This document shows positions 10,819-23,175 of a stretch of 64,000 nucleotides of DNA, piece after piece. The notes beneath the pieces were generated by a model. The model did no database searches. It saw only the letters and a list, made by a program, of their open reading frames with translations, and was not told where the DNA came from. Made by a program: the position numbers and the translations under genes. Source of the stretch: Conus ventricosus (lineage: Eukaryota; Mollusca; Gastropoda; Neogastropoda; Conidae); contig CM031612.1 of assembly GCA_018398815.1 (NCBI GenBank), positions 1,459,166-1,523,165 of the forward strand, written 5' to 3'. The stretch's first letter is position 1. Each line of letters starts with the position of its first letter.

Positions 10819-11234
10819 GGAGACATTGAGATGTAGACTTGGTATATCGGTTCATCATTACAGATCTGTGATTTTTCAGTGATACAGATTTAATTTGTCC
10901 TTTATGTTCAAATCGCAAGAAAATGAGATCCACTTTGTTGTTTGCTGTCCACATCTTAAGACTAATCTCGGTATGTTATTAGTCCTAAACGCTTCAGAAA
11001 GCCTTTTTTCAAATTGCACATATCAATGTCTTCAACTTGCACAAAAATTGTTTGAATTTTCTCCTTATTCTATCTAAAGCATTTACGTTTAGAAAAACAA
11101 TTATGTCATGGATGAAACAATGCTGTACATTAAAACCTAATCTACAATTAGTATTTTTGTCTTCTCTTGTTTCTATCATGTACCCTTTCATAACGGCCCG
11201 AGGCCTATACATAAACAAAGTAATTTAAACTGAA

Positions 11235-11235
<1 letters not shown>

Positions 11236-11293
<58 letters not shown>

Positions 11294-11302
11294 CTCTCTC
11301 TG
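11236..11302. repeat. (CT)n microsatellite
   Basis: CT dinucleotides with two single-base interruptions. Confidence 0.95.
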
Positions 11303-11482
11303 TGTTTCCTCTGTCAAAGCATACTCATACACATACACACACACCACCAACAACAACAACAATATCAACACCATCAACAAAACAGAATTAAAACTGGTAG
11401 GAAAATGCCTTCCCATTATGTTTAATGTCCATCAATGTGTACACGGAATTTTCTCACACATATGACGGGGAGGGGAGGTATG

Positions 11483-11489
<7 letters not shown>

Positions 11490-11539
<50 letters not shown>

Positions 11540-11540
11540 G
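11490..11540. repeat. (GA)n microsatellite
   Basis: About 22 GA dinucleotides, followed by a short imperfect extension. Confidence 0.95.
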
Positions 11541-12277
11541 ACGGGGGTGCTCGCGCGATTACATTTACACATATTCAAAGGCAATTATAAACTGAATTTA
11601 GACTATACGTTTTTACCTAATAATATATGGAAATCTGTATATTGTCAGCTACATGATCAACTGAATATTAAAATCACCATCTATTTGCAGACGAATATCG
11701 GATGTGTGCCGCGTTTAATGGATATTTTTCTTGTACTGCCTCTCGTGGATTTAAAATTTTAAGAGAGAGAGAGATAGAGAGAGATACTGCGTTGGTTTTG
11801 CGTGAACGATTAAAGGGAACTAAACGCTGCTTACCGAAACATGACGTAGCCTATCTTGAATTGATTCCCTTATCAAGTCTTGATTTCGAATGCAAGGTAT
11901 TAATTGTCGTTGCCGATTAATTCTTGTTTTGATTTTCTTTGAATACTTTGATTCAATCGTTTCATTTAATACTACCTTGATTTTATCATTTGGAAGAAAG
12001 TGGTAGAGACATAGTGATACTACATTTGGCTTCATTATTTTAAACATTGTAATAGTTTGAACTAAAACCAGTCTGACACTTCGTTTAAACTGTCCTGGAG
12101 AGCTATTTCTATTGTTCGTAGATCCCTTTTTGTTTGTAGGGACGAGTCATCAGCAGATTAATCCGTTGTAACTTTCTCATCAGATATGGATAATGGTAAT
12201 CCATTGAAGAAGATACAGAAAAGGAGGGGGCGGCACTGAACCGTGTTTTACAAAGTCTGTAGAAGAGGACTTACAAT

Positions 12278-12284
12278 GTGTGTG

Positions 12285-12324
<40 letters not shown>

Positions 12325-12353
12325 TGTGTGTGTTGTGTGTGAGAGAGAGAGAA

Positions 12354-12384
<31 letters not shown>

Positions 12385-12385
12385 T
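12278..12385. repeat. Compound (GT)n-(GA)n microsatellite
   Basis: A GT run with a few interruptions passes directly into a GA run. Confidence 0.95.
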
Positions 12386-12664
12386 GCCAGTGTTGTTCGT
12401 TTTGGTTAACAGCGACAAAATCATAAGCAACCGTAATCACTTGACATGCACTTGACACTTGACGCGCGTTAACGCCGCGCCATTTATTGTGGGGCCAAAG
12501 GTCCATTCACAAAGAGTTCGCAGCGTCAGTTTCATTTTACAGAACAAAATAAACCACTCTACAAACGCAAGACATTTGAAGCATAACAATAATATTCTAT
12601 TAACTTCAGTGTCAACCAACTAACAGTCTAACCAAAGAATCTGTTCATTTCAATTAAAACTAGT

Positions 12665-12810
12665 ATGTCGACACACATATACATACACATAAGTACGCAT
12701 ACATATGTGCATACACACATACACATATATATACACACACATGCACATGCACATATACATACAAACACATGCATACACACATACACATATATACATATTG
12801 TGTTCTTTCA
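12665..12810. repeat. CA/TA-rich cryptic microsatellite
   Basis: Irregular ACAC, ATAC and ATAT blocks with embedded ATGC tetramers; no coding signal. Confidence 0.85.
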
Positions 12811-14319
12811 TCTTATATCTGTTCCTTTTAATCTACCTTACACCTTTAATTAACCCTAGCGTTAAACATAAGTATCATTCATACATATTCAAACATATAT
12901 GCTTGGATGTCTTATTGTTACTAAAACATTTCATCGAAATCGTTCTCAGTTATATCTCAACCATGCTTCTACTGTCCTCAGCTTTGATCCCTGTTCTTTA
13001 TGTTGTACTGCGAAGCCCTAATTATCAAATTACCTTCCAGTTCATACACAAATCCTGAATTCAAAACATGCACATATTCAGTTACGCACACATCTATATA
13101 CGAACGTACATGCATATGAATTCTAGTCAAGCAAACATTTCTCCCCGCAACATAACCATTCTACACAAATCTATTATTAATAATATAGTATCTTCTTCAT
13201 AGCATGATTACATCATCGTGTTACGCATAACATATATTTTTAATAAAATCCCGTCTGACCTACTTTGTACATTCCTTTTCTCTGCGCATGCGCGTATTAT
13301 TTTATTGTCACCCCTGTTGACCTGTGTGACCCCCATATCATAGGCCTAGTTAAGCAAGCGTTGTTGCATTTCCATTGCGAGATGGCGTGTTTCCTTGCTG
13401 AAGTATTCGTTCGCTATTTATACGTTTACAACTTTGGAGTTCGTGCATGTTCGTGGTTCTCTGGATTAAATTATATAAATGATTTGACTTGGATTTCTCT
13501 GTCGTCATGAAACAGGTTGGTACATTTTCTATTTTCCTTGGATCATGTAATGTTGGTTAATATTTGTTACTACGTTCCACTTGAAACTTGCTCATCTTCT
13601 TCATTATGTAATTAGGTTACGTTAGGACAGACAGGATTTTACTTCAACTATCGATCGACAACATCTGAATCTTTCATGAAAGCTGTTTCAACCTCGAACA
13701 ACAATCGAAGTCGTTCTTTACGTGGTAAATTTGCTACTTGGGACAAAATCCCTTCGAGCGAGCGTGGAACTGTACTTGTAGTTCTAACTAGGTCAAACTA
13801 GGTCTGTGTGTTCGAACAGAGACGTGGTTAGAGGCGAGGCGCACCGCGCGCGTCATCTGTCTCGTCTCACGGAGGAAAAAGCCGCAGGCTGCGGAAATGA
13901 CCGTGACCTTTGTTGATCTCTCAAAAGTTAGCCATTGACCCAGATTCTCAAAAAGATCCATTCATTGCACACACTCGTCACAATAAGTATATATATTTAG
14001 CTACAATATGTATAACACAGAGTTTGTGCTAAATAATGTCGCTCAACACGAAACTGATCAGCACTCATTCCCATTCACCTCTAATGCATATCAAACTTGT
14101 AAATAATGTACAGCACATTCGACAGCATCTAATCCTGTTTTGTTCCATTTTTGTACCTTTCCATCCCCTCCCTACTTCTTATACGTGATTTTATTAAATT
14201 TCTAACTATCTCATACAAAAAACCTTTCTATCTTACCCTCCTCTTTCCATTTTCCGTATATTGTTTACAAGTCGGTTTTAACCTGTAGGCCACATTGCCA
14301 GCCCTTGAGCTTTTAATCC

Positions 14320-16428
14320 TTATAATTGATTTTCTCTGGATTTGAGAGCATAAAAGATGTACATAGCTGCATCCCGTATGATCTCTGTATTTTTGTTTTG
14401 TAATATATTATCTAATCTAATCATGTTCAGATTGTTAAAATGTTTGGTTATGTATTTCACTCTTAATTGGTTATAATTTGGACATGCTGTTAAAAAGTGC
14501 ATTTCTGTTTCATCTACAGGGCAAAAGGGGCAGGTTGCAATCACCAAACTATCAGTGTATTTCCTATTAATATGTAATTCGTTTATTCCTAGTCTCATTT
14601 TTGTTAATGCTTTCCTAAATTTAGTTATAGTAATTTGATGTAGATATTCTTCTAGTTTGATGCAAGGTTTTGAATGTGTAGTATGTTGTGAATCTCTCGC
14701 TATTTGTTATTTTCTCATGCCAAGTTTGTTTATAACAATCTATAATTCTTTGTTTTAACTCCTTTATAAAACTATATTCATTACTTACCCCTTCATTTGC
14801 CCATACCTCTGAGAAACCATACCTATCTAGACATCCTTTTATTCCTAGTGCCCAGTTTTGTGTTTTAATTACTTCTGTTTTTTCCCTTTCATATGCTTGT
14901 TTTGGGAATCCTATTTGGAAACATATTTACTAAACGTAGCCAATATCTAATTGCTTTATTATACTATCTATATATAATGGGTATCTGCCTAACTCTCCAT
15001 ACACTAGATTATTTGGTGTTTCTTTCCTACCCCTAAATATTTTTTACATGCAAGTAGATGTACATTTTCTATGCTGAATACATAGTTAATCCCCATACTT
15101 CAGCTGCATATAGTAATAGTGGTTTGATTTGGGTATCAAATAATTTAAAATAGACATTCATATCTATATGTCCTAAACTGTACATGGTTTTCATTATTTC
15201 AATCACCTTACCTTTAGCTCTACCTGCATATTCTGAGAGGGAGATATCTGCCGAGAGTTTGGTTGTCAATGTATAACCCAAATATTTATAACTATTTACA
15301 ACTTCTAATTCATCACCTTTATAATACCATTTCTCAGCTCTCCCTAAGTATCCTCCTTTCCTAAATACCATGACTTTTGTTTTTTGTAGATTCACTGTTA
15401 GGCCTATTTGGTCAGAGGTCTCTTGGAGATTTTTAAGTTGATTTTGTAATCCTGATGGGGTTATCGATATTAGTGCTATATCGTCAGCAAAGAGTAGTAG
15501 GAATAGTTCCTCAGTTCCTGGTAGAAATTGGTAGCCATGTCTTCCTCTCAATGTTACCTTTTCTGCCACTTCTGTTATCAAAAGGGAAAAAATTAAAGGA
15601 GATAGTAAGCACCCTTGTTTCACACCTTGAGGACAGTCGAAGAATTCTGACAGTTCATTCCCATGTCTCACGCATGCCTGTACTGTTCTGTACATTCCTT
15701 TTAACATGTTTAACATTTTAGTAGATATTTTATATTTCTTTAAGATTTCCCATAGCTTATCCCTGTTGACTGTATCGAACGCTTTATGATAGTCAATGAA
15801 TGCTACATATATTTGCTTCTTCTTCTGCCATACAAGCAGTTACTTATCATTGTTACCAGAGTGTAAATATGGTCTATGGTAGAGAAGTTTTTTCTAAATC
15901 CTGCTTGCTCTTTGCTTATTTTGTTCTCTTCTTCTGCCCAGTTGTATAGTCTTCTATTTATTACAGCTGTGAAAATTTTACTTAAGATGCATAATAAGGA
16001 AATACCTCTATAATTTCCTGGAGTTTGTTTATCGCCCTTCTTGAAAAGAGGCACGATTACAGCTTTTGTCCATTCTATAGGAAAATAACTATCCTGAAAT
16101 ATCTTATTAAATAATTTTATTAGAAACGGGGTTATGTGTTGTTCTGTGGTCTTAAAAAATTCAGGTGGTGTTCCGTCAAGTCCAGATGCTTTACCTATTT
16201 TCAATTTCTTTATTGCTAGACTTATTTCAATATTAGTTATTTCTTCATCTAGTTCTTGTATATGGATTTCCTCTTCTTCGACTTCAATGTTTTGTTGCAC
16301 CCTTTCATTGTTGTTTTGCACTTCAGGTAGTTGTGGGTTTAAAACACTTTCAAAGTGTTCTTGCCATTGTGTAATACTTATTGCTGGTAGTGTAATCTTT
16401 TTCTTTTTTGTGCTTTTTATAATGTTCC
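14320..16428 (-). pseudogene. LINE ORF2: reverse transcriptase and C-terminal zinc-knuckle region
   Basis: This encodes the reverse transcriptase part of a non-LTR retrotransposon. The first part (15803 to 16428) contains KIGKASGLDGTPPEFFK, PLFKKGDKQTPGNYRGISLL and the AGFRKNFSTIDHI finger/palm motif. A frameshift near 15720-15800 follows. The next open segment (15069-15716) contains PQGVKQGCLLSPLIF and the catalytic FADD box at 15480-15491, then a KYLGYTL thumb motif. The last segment (14320-14598) carries a C-terminal CPFCPVDETEMHFLTACPNY cysteine/histidine motif. Frames between 14600 and 15069 are degraded. The clade cannot be fixed from motifs alone. It is disrupted and no longer functional. 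Confidence 0.9.
16424..16428. repeat. Target site duplication GTTCC (left)
   Basis: GTTCC precedes the left LTR and recurs at 47163-47167 directly after the right LTR. This defines a 5-bp duplication, as expected for a retroviral-type integrase. Confidence 0.9.
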
Positions 16429-19400
16429 TGTCACCGATCGGCGGTACTAAATCAGCCGTCCATAGGTTTGGAGTAATGGTAATTCCGAAATAGAGAGCGT
16501 GTGCGCGTGTGCATATGTGTATATGTGTGTGTGCGAGCGTGCGTGTGTAAGATTTGGGGTTTTGGTTAAGGTGGAAGGTTAGGCTAGGTAGGGTGCTGGG
16601 GAAATAAGCATACAATATTCTTGAATTCCAGTCTTCATTATGAAGGTGGAAGCGGAGGTTGGTTTCGTTCCCGTTTGTTACCCTTTTGTTACTTTGGTTC
16701 TACACCAGAGAAGGCGGGGCAGGATATCGGCTGTTGTTGGTGTTGTCAAGTCTGTGAGTTGTTGTGGTAAATTGTCGTGTTGTTGCACGAGCACAACTAG
16801 TCCGTTGGTCCGGCGTTGTCAGCTCTGCGGAGGGATACGCTGCTCTGACCAATCGCTGTTTTGTGTTGTGAGTAGAGTTCGCTTGGTTTCCGACCAGGTC
16901 GGAATGAGTTGGGGTAGCTTCACTTCGGTCCCTGGTGTTCGTCGGAGTGGACCGCCTTGTAGTTGCGGCGCAGCGCCGTTAGTCGAGCTGAGTGACTTCG
17001 AGTCATAGTCAGTGCCAGGTCCTCGTCGGGTCTGGTGTGCCCTTGGCCTGTGCCGGGTTCTGTGTCGTCTCTGTTGGCAGCCACTTCAGCCAGTTGCAGA
17101 ACTGGTGTGGTTGAAACGTCTGTTTGTGCAGGTTGGTGATTTGTTAGGTTCATGGTGGTGTTGTTCGTCATGTTGTCTTGTATTATGGCGAGTTGTACTG
17201 TAGTTGTCATGTTATGTTTAGTTGTATTAGGTTGTTGCGTATACTGGTTATCTGGTATGATGTCGTCTTGGTTCGGTGATTGAAACTTCTTGTCAGCCGG
17301 TTTGTGTTGTTACTACTTTTCTGTATATTCTGTAGTAGTGTACATAGTGGTCTGAGTTCGATTGTCATGTGATAGTTTGGCTAGACAATGTGGGTTCGAT
17401 TAATAACCGTTGATGGACGGTGATGTAGATATTGGTTGTGATTAGTTCGTGTTAATTTTCAGTGGGTTCAATTAAGGTTATTTGAGGTTGCATTTTGTTG
17501 AGGATCATAGCGTGAGTCAGGTGCAGATGTGTCTGCGTGAATCGTAAAGGGATTGTGCTCAATTTCGTTGTAAATAGTAGTGGTTCGTTGAAATTGATTA
17601 ATGATTTCGGAGTCGACCTGCACAGCATTGGGATCGGTTAACTGTGCAGTAGGGCCAAGGCTAATTGGTAGTCGAGTGGTTTATACCGGAGTACGGTCGT
17701 GGCTATTCAACTTATATTGGTGTCTTCTAACTTTCGTTACGAGTCATGGTTTCTTGACGCGTGTGTCGTGCGCGTGCAGACTGTATTGGTGATGTATGCA
17801 TGTGGTACAGGACAGTGAGTCCATATGGTTAGAAGTTTTGTTAAGTAAATGACAGTCGTCACACATGCAGGATGTATGTGTTTGTGACAGAATAGGGTTG
17901 GAGAAAGATATTTTAGGTTGTAGGGAAACATTCCCATTATGACTTTTAGTAGTCGGAAAGAAGGGTAAGGTAAAGTTTAAGGCGGGTAGCTCAGCAGTTG
18001 ATAGGATAAAAACGAAGGATGTGCGGCATTGTAATATTGTATGAAGTATGGTTGTGTTGGCATAACAAGGATTAACCACTAGATTGTTTGACAATAGATG
18101 ACATGAGAGTGGGGTGCTGGATGGAAATTTTGATGAACAAATCATGTTTTGATATATGATTATAATTGACAGTGCAAAGAGGGATGAGAATGTGAAGGAT
18201 TGTGGCGGCGAGCCGATTCTTTTGTATGAATATGCTAGAACTGTGAACCGTTAGAAATTAATAAGTTCTTTTTTTTGTTGTTGTTTTTTGAGATGGGGAT
18301 TACTAATGATTACTATGTGGAAACATTTCCTTGTGAGATTGCCCATTTCCTAAGTTTTTGTTTAGTATTTCCTAAGGGGGCCCATGGATTCCGTATTGGG
18401 GTGCTTAGATTGGGATTATTTCTCCGAGAATTGTGTGCGAGTCATAATTTTATATGTAATAGTGTAGATTGGCTCAGAGAGAATATTGTTTTACTGTTGT
18501 TGTAAAGGTTGGCAGGGATGGATATGATAACCCCAAAGTAACGGGTTGTGGGGGGGTGTATTCGAAATTCAAGTGGTCACTCTCATTCCCGAGTGGGAGG
18601 TAGGCAAGGAGATGGAGAGTTAAAGTTTTACTAGGTAGTTTATAGGCCTTGATGACTCGGGTAGTAGCAAAATTACAGTAGTGGCCTACAGTTGTGTCAG
18701 CAGGTGGTATCCTGTTCCGTCCTGAGGGTGGGGCCAGACCACCGCAGTCTGCTGCCGCGTGCCGGCAGGTGAGCGGCGGCGTCCAGTTGCCTGCTGCTTT
18801 CCCAGGAGAGGGAAAACCATCCAGGCCGTCGGCCGTCTTTCGGCTACCGGGGTTCTCCCGGGGTTTCTCCAGCCACCTGTTGCTCTACCCGGTTCGGCGT
18901 CCTGTGAGAGGGCGCTGCAACCAGACCTTCCCTCACCCTCAGTGTCCGTCGGGGCTTCAGAGAAGGAGGTGTCCTTCGAGCCCCGGACTCGTCGAGAGGG
19001 CGTCTGGTGTGTGGGTGCGCCAGGTGTCGCGCCCAGCGCAGGGGAGGAGTCAGACCGTGAGGAGTCACGGTCGGTGCCGGGGTGTAGAGTCTTTGGGGTG
19101 TCAGTCTGCGTGAGGCCACGGACAGCGCTGGGAGCGGAGTCATCCGTGGAGGAGTCAGCCTGCGAGGGTCCACGGACAGCGCTGAGGAGCGGAGTCATCC
19201 GTGGAGGAGTCAGTCTGTGAGGGTCCCCGGATAGTGCCAAGGACTAGAGCTTTCCGGGCCGGCATAGGTTGTCCCATGGGTGTTGTAGAAGGGGTGTAGC
19301 GTTAGGCAGTAGGATAGGGGTGTTAGCTACTGCCTCCTTTTGGGACGTAGTTAGCCACCACGTGTGCGGGCTATCTCTGCGTCCCTAGGTCGCAGTGATA

Positions 19401-19651
19401 TACCGCAACTGGTGTTTTAGTATAGGTTAGGGTTCTCAGGGTCGTAGTAGGGTAGGGTGGGTCAGTGAAGAAGTGGGATACCGGTGTGTGGCTGTAGATG
19501 GGACGTGAGTGGTGGCGCCTTGGTATGTTTGGGTGTGTGAAATAAGAGGTGCGCGTGATTGTAAAGTTGTGTTAGTGTGCTGTGTTGTCTGCTCTAGTGT
19601 GTAATAGTGTGGGTAGGGGTGGTAGGGCCGTCCGGCTTAGCGACCGTGACA
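16429..19651 (+). repeat. 5' LTR (3.2 kb) of Gmr1-like element 1
   Basis: It starts TGTCACCGATCGGCGGTAC and ends TTAGCGACCGTGACA, with a short terminal inversion TGTCAC/GTGACA. Its end is fixed by comparison with the right LTR, where LINE sequence resumes after GTGACA. At 3.2 kb it is unusually long for an LTR. No gene is supported inside it; GC-rich frames around 18690-19240 are open on both strands but have no motif and are conserved only as LTR copies. A near-perfect local repeat (GGAGCGGAGTCATCCGTGGA) occurs at about 19131-19212. Confidence 0.9.
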
Positions 19652-20525
19652 TTTGCGAGAGGTACGGGGTACATTCTTAGGTGGTTCTGGGTAGGCGATA
19701 GGTAGCTAGAAGGGAGGTAGGGGGGTGTTGTGTCCGGTGTGTACGTCGAGTGAGCGGGTGGTTGGTGGGGAGCGTGCCAGTACCCTGGGTGGTGGTACGT
19801 AGTGTCCCTGTCCACTTCAGGCAGCTTTCCATTGGCATTGGGCAGGGCACTTGTGTTGGTGTGAATGGGTTGGCGCTACCGAGTGAGTGAGGTATGAGTG
19901 ATCAATAAATATTGAGTGGGTGTTGGAAGTTGTGAGTGACTACGCAGTGCAGTGTAGGTGAGGTGCCGGAGGGGTACTAGGCGTCTGTTGTGTCCCTTAT
20001 GTGGTATACCCCAGTGAGTAGGTAGAGTGGTACCCAGCCGTGACTGACGCTGTGTGCTCGGATATCCTGTGGGGATTAAGAGCAGTGTAAGCCAGGTGAC
20101 TGTGCGTGGAAAGCTCGAGGGTGCGTAGTGTTGTGACACTAAGGTGTGCTGGGAGTGCATTATGAACGTGTGGGGTGCAAGTGCACTGTGATCGGGTGGG
20201 TGCGGCCCTACCAGAGACAGTGAGGCCCGTGACTTGTTAGTCCATGTGAACTGGTGCGCATGCACAGTGGATGGTGGGAATACGGCGTCACGTGATTGGG
20301 TTGGCGCCCAGACAGCGCATTGGTAATATTGTGTGGGTTAGACCCCGTATCGGTATATGTATGAGATATACAAGTGTGGGTGGAGTTATGCTGGTTGCGT
20401 GACTCATTGAGAATAGTGTGTACTTGTGCCGGGTTGCTTCAGGGGCAAGTGCGTAGTCAGGGACCTCCAGTTGCGCTCAGATCGCATACTGTTTGTTGCT
20501 AGCTCTGTGGTGGTAGGGGTACCCT
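19652..20525 (+). other. Leader of Gmr1-like element 1
   Basis: The untranslated leader between the 5' LTR and gag is about 870 bp. No canonical TGG-initial tRNA primer-binding site directly follows the LTR; the sequence there is TTTGCGAGAGGTACGGGG. No open frame is supported. Confidence 0.6.
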
Positions 20526-21915
20526 ATGTCTAAACACACCCGAGCCCACCCGCAGTACGACCCCGATAGTGTCATGGATCCACAGGCCCCTACGGCGGAT
20601 ACCAAACCCAAGGTTAGTGACCAGGATGCGGGGGTGGATCATGAACCGGGGACGGGGACTTATGCAAAGTTTGTCAAGTTGGGAACGGCGATGGGTTTAG
20701 CTGGGGGAGATCTCGCCAAGTTCGTCACAGACTCGGTGCGTAATGAAGACGAGAAGCAAAGGTTAAAGCAGAGGGATGAGGATGAGAAGATAGCGAGAGA
20801 AGCAGAGTTGGAGCTCCGGATGGAGGAGAAAGTGAGGCAGAAGATGAAGGACGAAGAAGAGAAAGCTGCTAGGCAGAGGGAGTTAGAGAGGCAGAAGATG
20901 AAGGATGAGAGGGAGCTAGAGATGAAGCAGAGGAAGATTGAAGAGGAGAAAGCTGCTAGGCAGAGGGAGTTAGAGATGAAGCAGAGGAAGATCGAAGAGG
21001 AGAAAGCTGATAGGCAGAGGAAGATTGAAGAGGAGAAAGCTGCTAGGCAGAGAGAGCTGGAGTTAAAGCAGGCCGAGTTAGATCTCAAGAGACGAAAAGA
21101 TGAAGCTGAGTTAGAGGCAAGAGAGCGAGAGCTAAACCTACAAGAGAGGCAGGCCTCAGATGAAGCAGAGCATAAAAAAACGCTTGATTGAGGTGAAGGA
21201 AACGAAGCGTGTCCACCTTGAGCCGTTAGGAGAACGATGACGTGGACGCTTTCATCGCCCAATTTGAGCGTGTAGCCCAGATGTGCAAGTGGAGCGAGAC
21301 CTCATGGCCCACACGTCTGATGTCTCTGCTGAGAGGAAAGGCTAGAGAAGCAGTAATGCGTTTGAGTGTGGACGAGTTTAAGCGACTATGATCAGTATAA
21401 GAGCGCCCTGTTCAGCCACTTTAGGCTAGATGCTGAGGCCTACCGGGAAAAGTTTTAGAAGCATCAAGAAGGACGCTGCTGAGACTTTCGCCCAAGTGCT
21501 GGGAAGGATGAAGCGGTGGTTTTCCCTCTGGTGTGCGGCAGTGGGCAAGGACGAGAGTGTGGCAGAGGATGTTAAGGATCTGCTTTTCCAAGAACAGTTT
21601 TACCAGCTGCTGTCCCAGAGTTCACGATCGAGGTCCGGAAGAAAAGCCCGAAAACTGCTGAACAAATGGCGACAGAAGCTTACTGTTTTAGCAGAGGCCA
21701 AAGGTTGGGGAGGAAGACGAAGCAAGACCGAACGGTTTAACCGGCCCAACCTGGGTAATGGGCATGAAACGACAGAGAGCCAGTCTGCAGAGAGGTCCCA
21801 ACAAGTGATGGTGCACTACAGCAACCGAACAGGAGATCAGAAGGGCCTAGATCGACCATAGTCTGTTTTCAACTGCAGGAAGCCGGGTCACATCGCTAGG
21901 AAATGCCCGAGCCCC
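20526..21915 (+). pseudogene. gag: Gag polyprotein of Gmr1-like element 1
   Basis: The ATG at 20526 opens 221 codons that end at 21191 in a frameshift; the gag frame then continues in other frames. After an acidic N-terminus, residues about 70-215 form a very regular charged coiled coil built from copies of a KQRKIEEEKAARQRELE-type unit. Beyond the frameshift comes a capsid-like region (21230-21860, including FAQVLGRMKRWFSLWCAAVG). A zinc knuckle follows at about 21862-21906 (NCRKPGHIARKC), whose first Cys sits in a neighbouring frame. Gag binds RNA and forms the particle core. The coiled-coil expansion is unusual in length. Confidence 0.8.
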
Positions 21916-22290
21916 ATTCCGTTGGAGCTGTTCATTGTTGTGACCAGCCCCAAGCTCGAGTGGTCCCTACGTTTGTGTCGACCATGCGCTGAGCAGCAGT
22001 ACGAGCCTGCGTGCGTTGTAGAAGTTAACGGAGCTCCGGCCAATGGATTACGAGACACTGGTGCCGGATACACCGTAGTGGCCAAGTGGTTGGTGCCAGC
22101 AGACGCGTACACAGGAGAGACAGTTCCAGTAGTGTTGGCTGAATCCAGATGTAGGTCTGTGTTACCTGTGGCGGAAATCGAGTTGAAGTCGCCATTCATC
22201 GAAGGGAAGTTGGAGGTCTTGGTCATGAAAGCCTGTGCAGGAAGTCCTGATCGGAAACTTCGCAAAGAAAGTAGGACGATTCCGGTTGGA
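21916..22290 (+). pseudogene. Aspartic protease of Gmr1-like element 1
   Basis: The sequence around 22015-22095 encodes VVEVNGAPANGLRDTGAGYT, a retropepsin active-site context with the catalytic Asp in DTG at 22054-22062. Downstream strands (VLAESRCRSVLPVAEIE) fit a pepsin-like single lobe. It follows the zinc knuckle directly and is followed by a linker ending in AVQTRAQ and then integrase, with no reverse transcriptase between. It would cleave the Gag-Pol polyprotein. Confidence 0.75.
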
Positions 22291-22295
22291 TACGT

Positions 22296-23030
22296 GTGCC
22301 TGTATACGCAGACCCCGCGTTGGTGGGGGCAGTGCAGACACGTGCGCAGAGAGCCAGGGAGCAGCAAGAACCAGTACCGCTGCCCGTCGAGGAGTGCATT
22401 CTGAACACCTCTACCCAGCAGTTAATTCAGATGCAGGACCAGGATGAAACCTTGAGGAAGGCTCGGAGTGCGTGTGAAGCAGGGACGCACTTCCACACCA
22501 AGTTTGGACGAGTCGAGTACGCTCGGAAGTCTGGTGTACTGGTCAGGCGGTTCGAGGGTCCCAAGGACGTAGCGAGTCAAATCTGCGTCCCAGCTGAACT
22601 ACGGGCCACGGTGATGAAGCTAGCCCACGACGTGCCCATGTCTGGACACTTAGGTACCACCCGAACCAAGGAGCGAGTTGGTCGCCATTTTTATTGGCCA
22701 GGCATGCATGCTGACATTCGTCGGTACTGCCAGTCATGTGTCCAGTGTCAGCGTACTGTTAAGGGAAGAGTCTCAAGAGTTTATCTTGTAAGGAAGCCAC
22801 TGATGCGCAGGCCCATGCAGATGCTGAGGGATCTCTGGTTGCAACCAGAAAGGCAAGAGTTCCGTACAGCGGCAGAATACGTCGTCAACTTGAACAAGGT
22901 AGCTGAGACGTGTGAGTTGACAAAGAAGAACTTGGCAACAGCAGGTTGCAGGTGCAAGCGACATGTTCATTTGAGGACGAAACCCAGGAAGGTAGCTGTG
23001 GGGTCTAGAGTGTTAGTGGGAGGATCACAA
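22296..23030 (+). pseudogene. Integrase fragment (HHCC zinc domain and C-terminal part, core deleted)
   Basis: An open frame of 271 codons begins at 22296. It contains the integrase zinc-binding HHCC domain at about 22624-22750 (AHDVPMSGHLG, FYWPGMHADI, CQSCVQCQ). Soon afterwards (about 22760-22800) the sequence jumps to the C-terminal region (AAEYVVNLNKVAE... KVAVGSRVLV), so the catalytic D,D,E core is missing. A second jump follows into the RNase H tail. These are internal deletions that leave the domain order readable. The protein cannot integrate DNA. Confidence 0.85.
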
Positions 23031-23032
23031 GG

Positions 23033-23125
23033 TGGGCACTGCAGCTGCAGCCATTCCAGGTTACGGTGCAGGCAGTGTCTGGAAAGGACAATGTGGCGGC
23101 AGACTTCTTGAGTCGCTTGCCGTAG
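23033..23125 (+). pseudogene. RNase H C-terminal tail, end of pol
   Basis: One frame from 23033 to the stop at 23123-23125 encodes VSGKDNVAADFLSRLP, the typical last segment of Ty3/gypsy RNase H (GxxNxVADxLSR). It lies after the integrase C-terminus and is followed by 3' non-coding DNA. Pol therefore ended with RNase H, not integrase. The reverse transcriptase and most of RNase H are deleted. Confidence 0.8.
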
Positions 23126-23129
23126 AGAG

Positions 23130-23175
<46 letters not shown>

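Larger units (their letters stand above)
10396..14100. other. Non-coding region with microsatellites
   Basis: I see no gene of confidence here. The open frames are short (60-120 codons), lack motifs, and several are generated by dinucleotide repeats. The base composition is AT-rich and changes gradually. Around 13600-13920 a more GC-rich stretch lies 200-500 bp beyond the LINE 3' region but shows no coding signature. Confidence 0.5.
14100..16428 (-). mobile_element. LINE retrotransposon, 3' part
   Basis: This is the 3' portion of a minus-strand non-LTR retrotransposon whose 5' portion lies at 47168-51250. The two are separated by the LTR retrotransposon inserted at 16429, shown by the GTTCC duplication at 16424-16428 and 47163-47167. 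The 3' boundary near 14100 is approximate; no clear poly-A or tandem tail was found, though an AT-rich stretch follows. Joined, the LINE would be about 6.4 kb. Confidence 0.85.

Noticed and set aside
18686..19240. Overlapping open frames of 109-184 codons on both strands
   Set aside because: They lie in the GC-rich part of an LTR, are broken in the other LTR copies, and show no domain.
20660..21262. 200-codon minus-strand serine-rich frame
   Set aside because: It is the antisense of the Gag coiled coil; the plus-strand reading has a start, the charged repeat pattern and downstream zinc knuckle.
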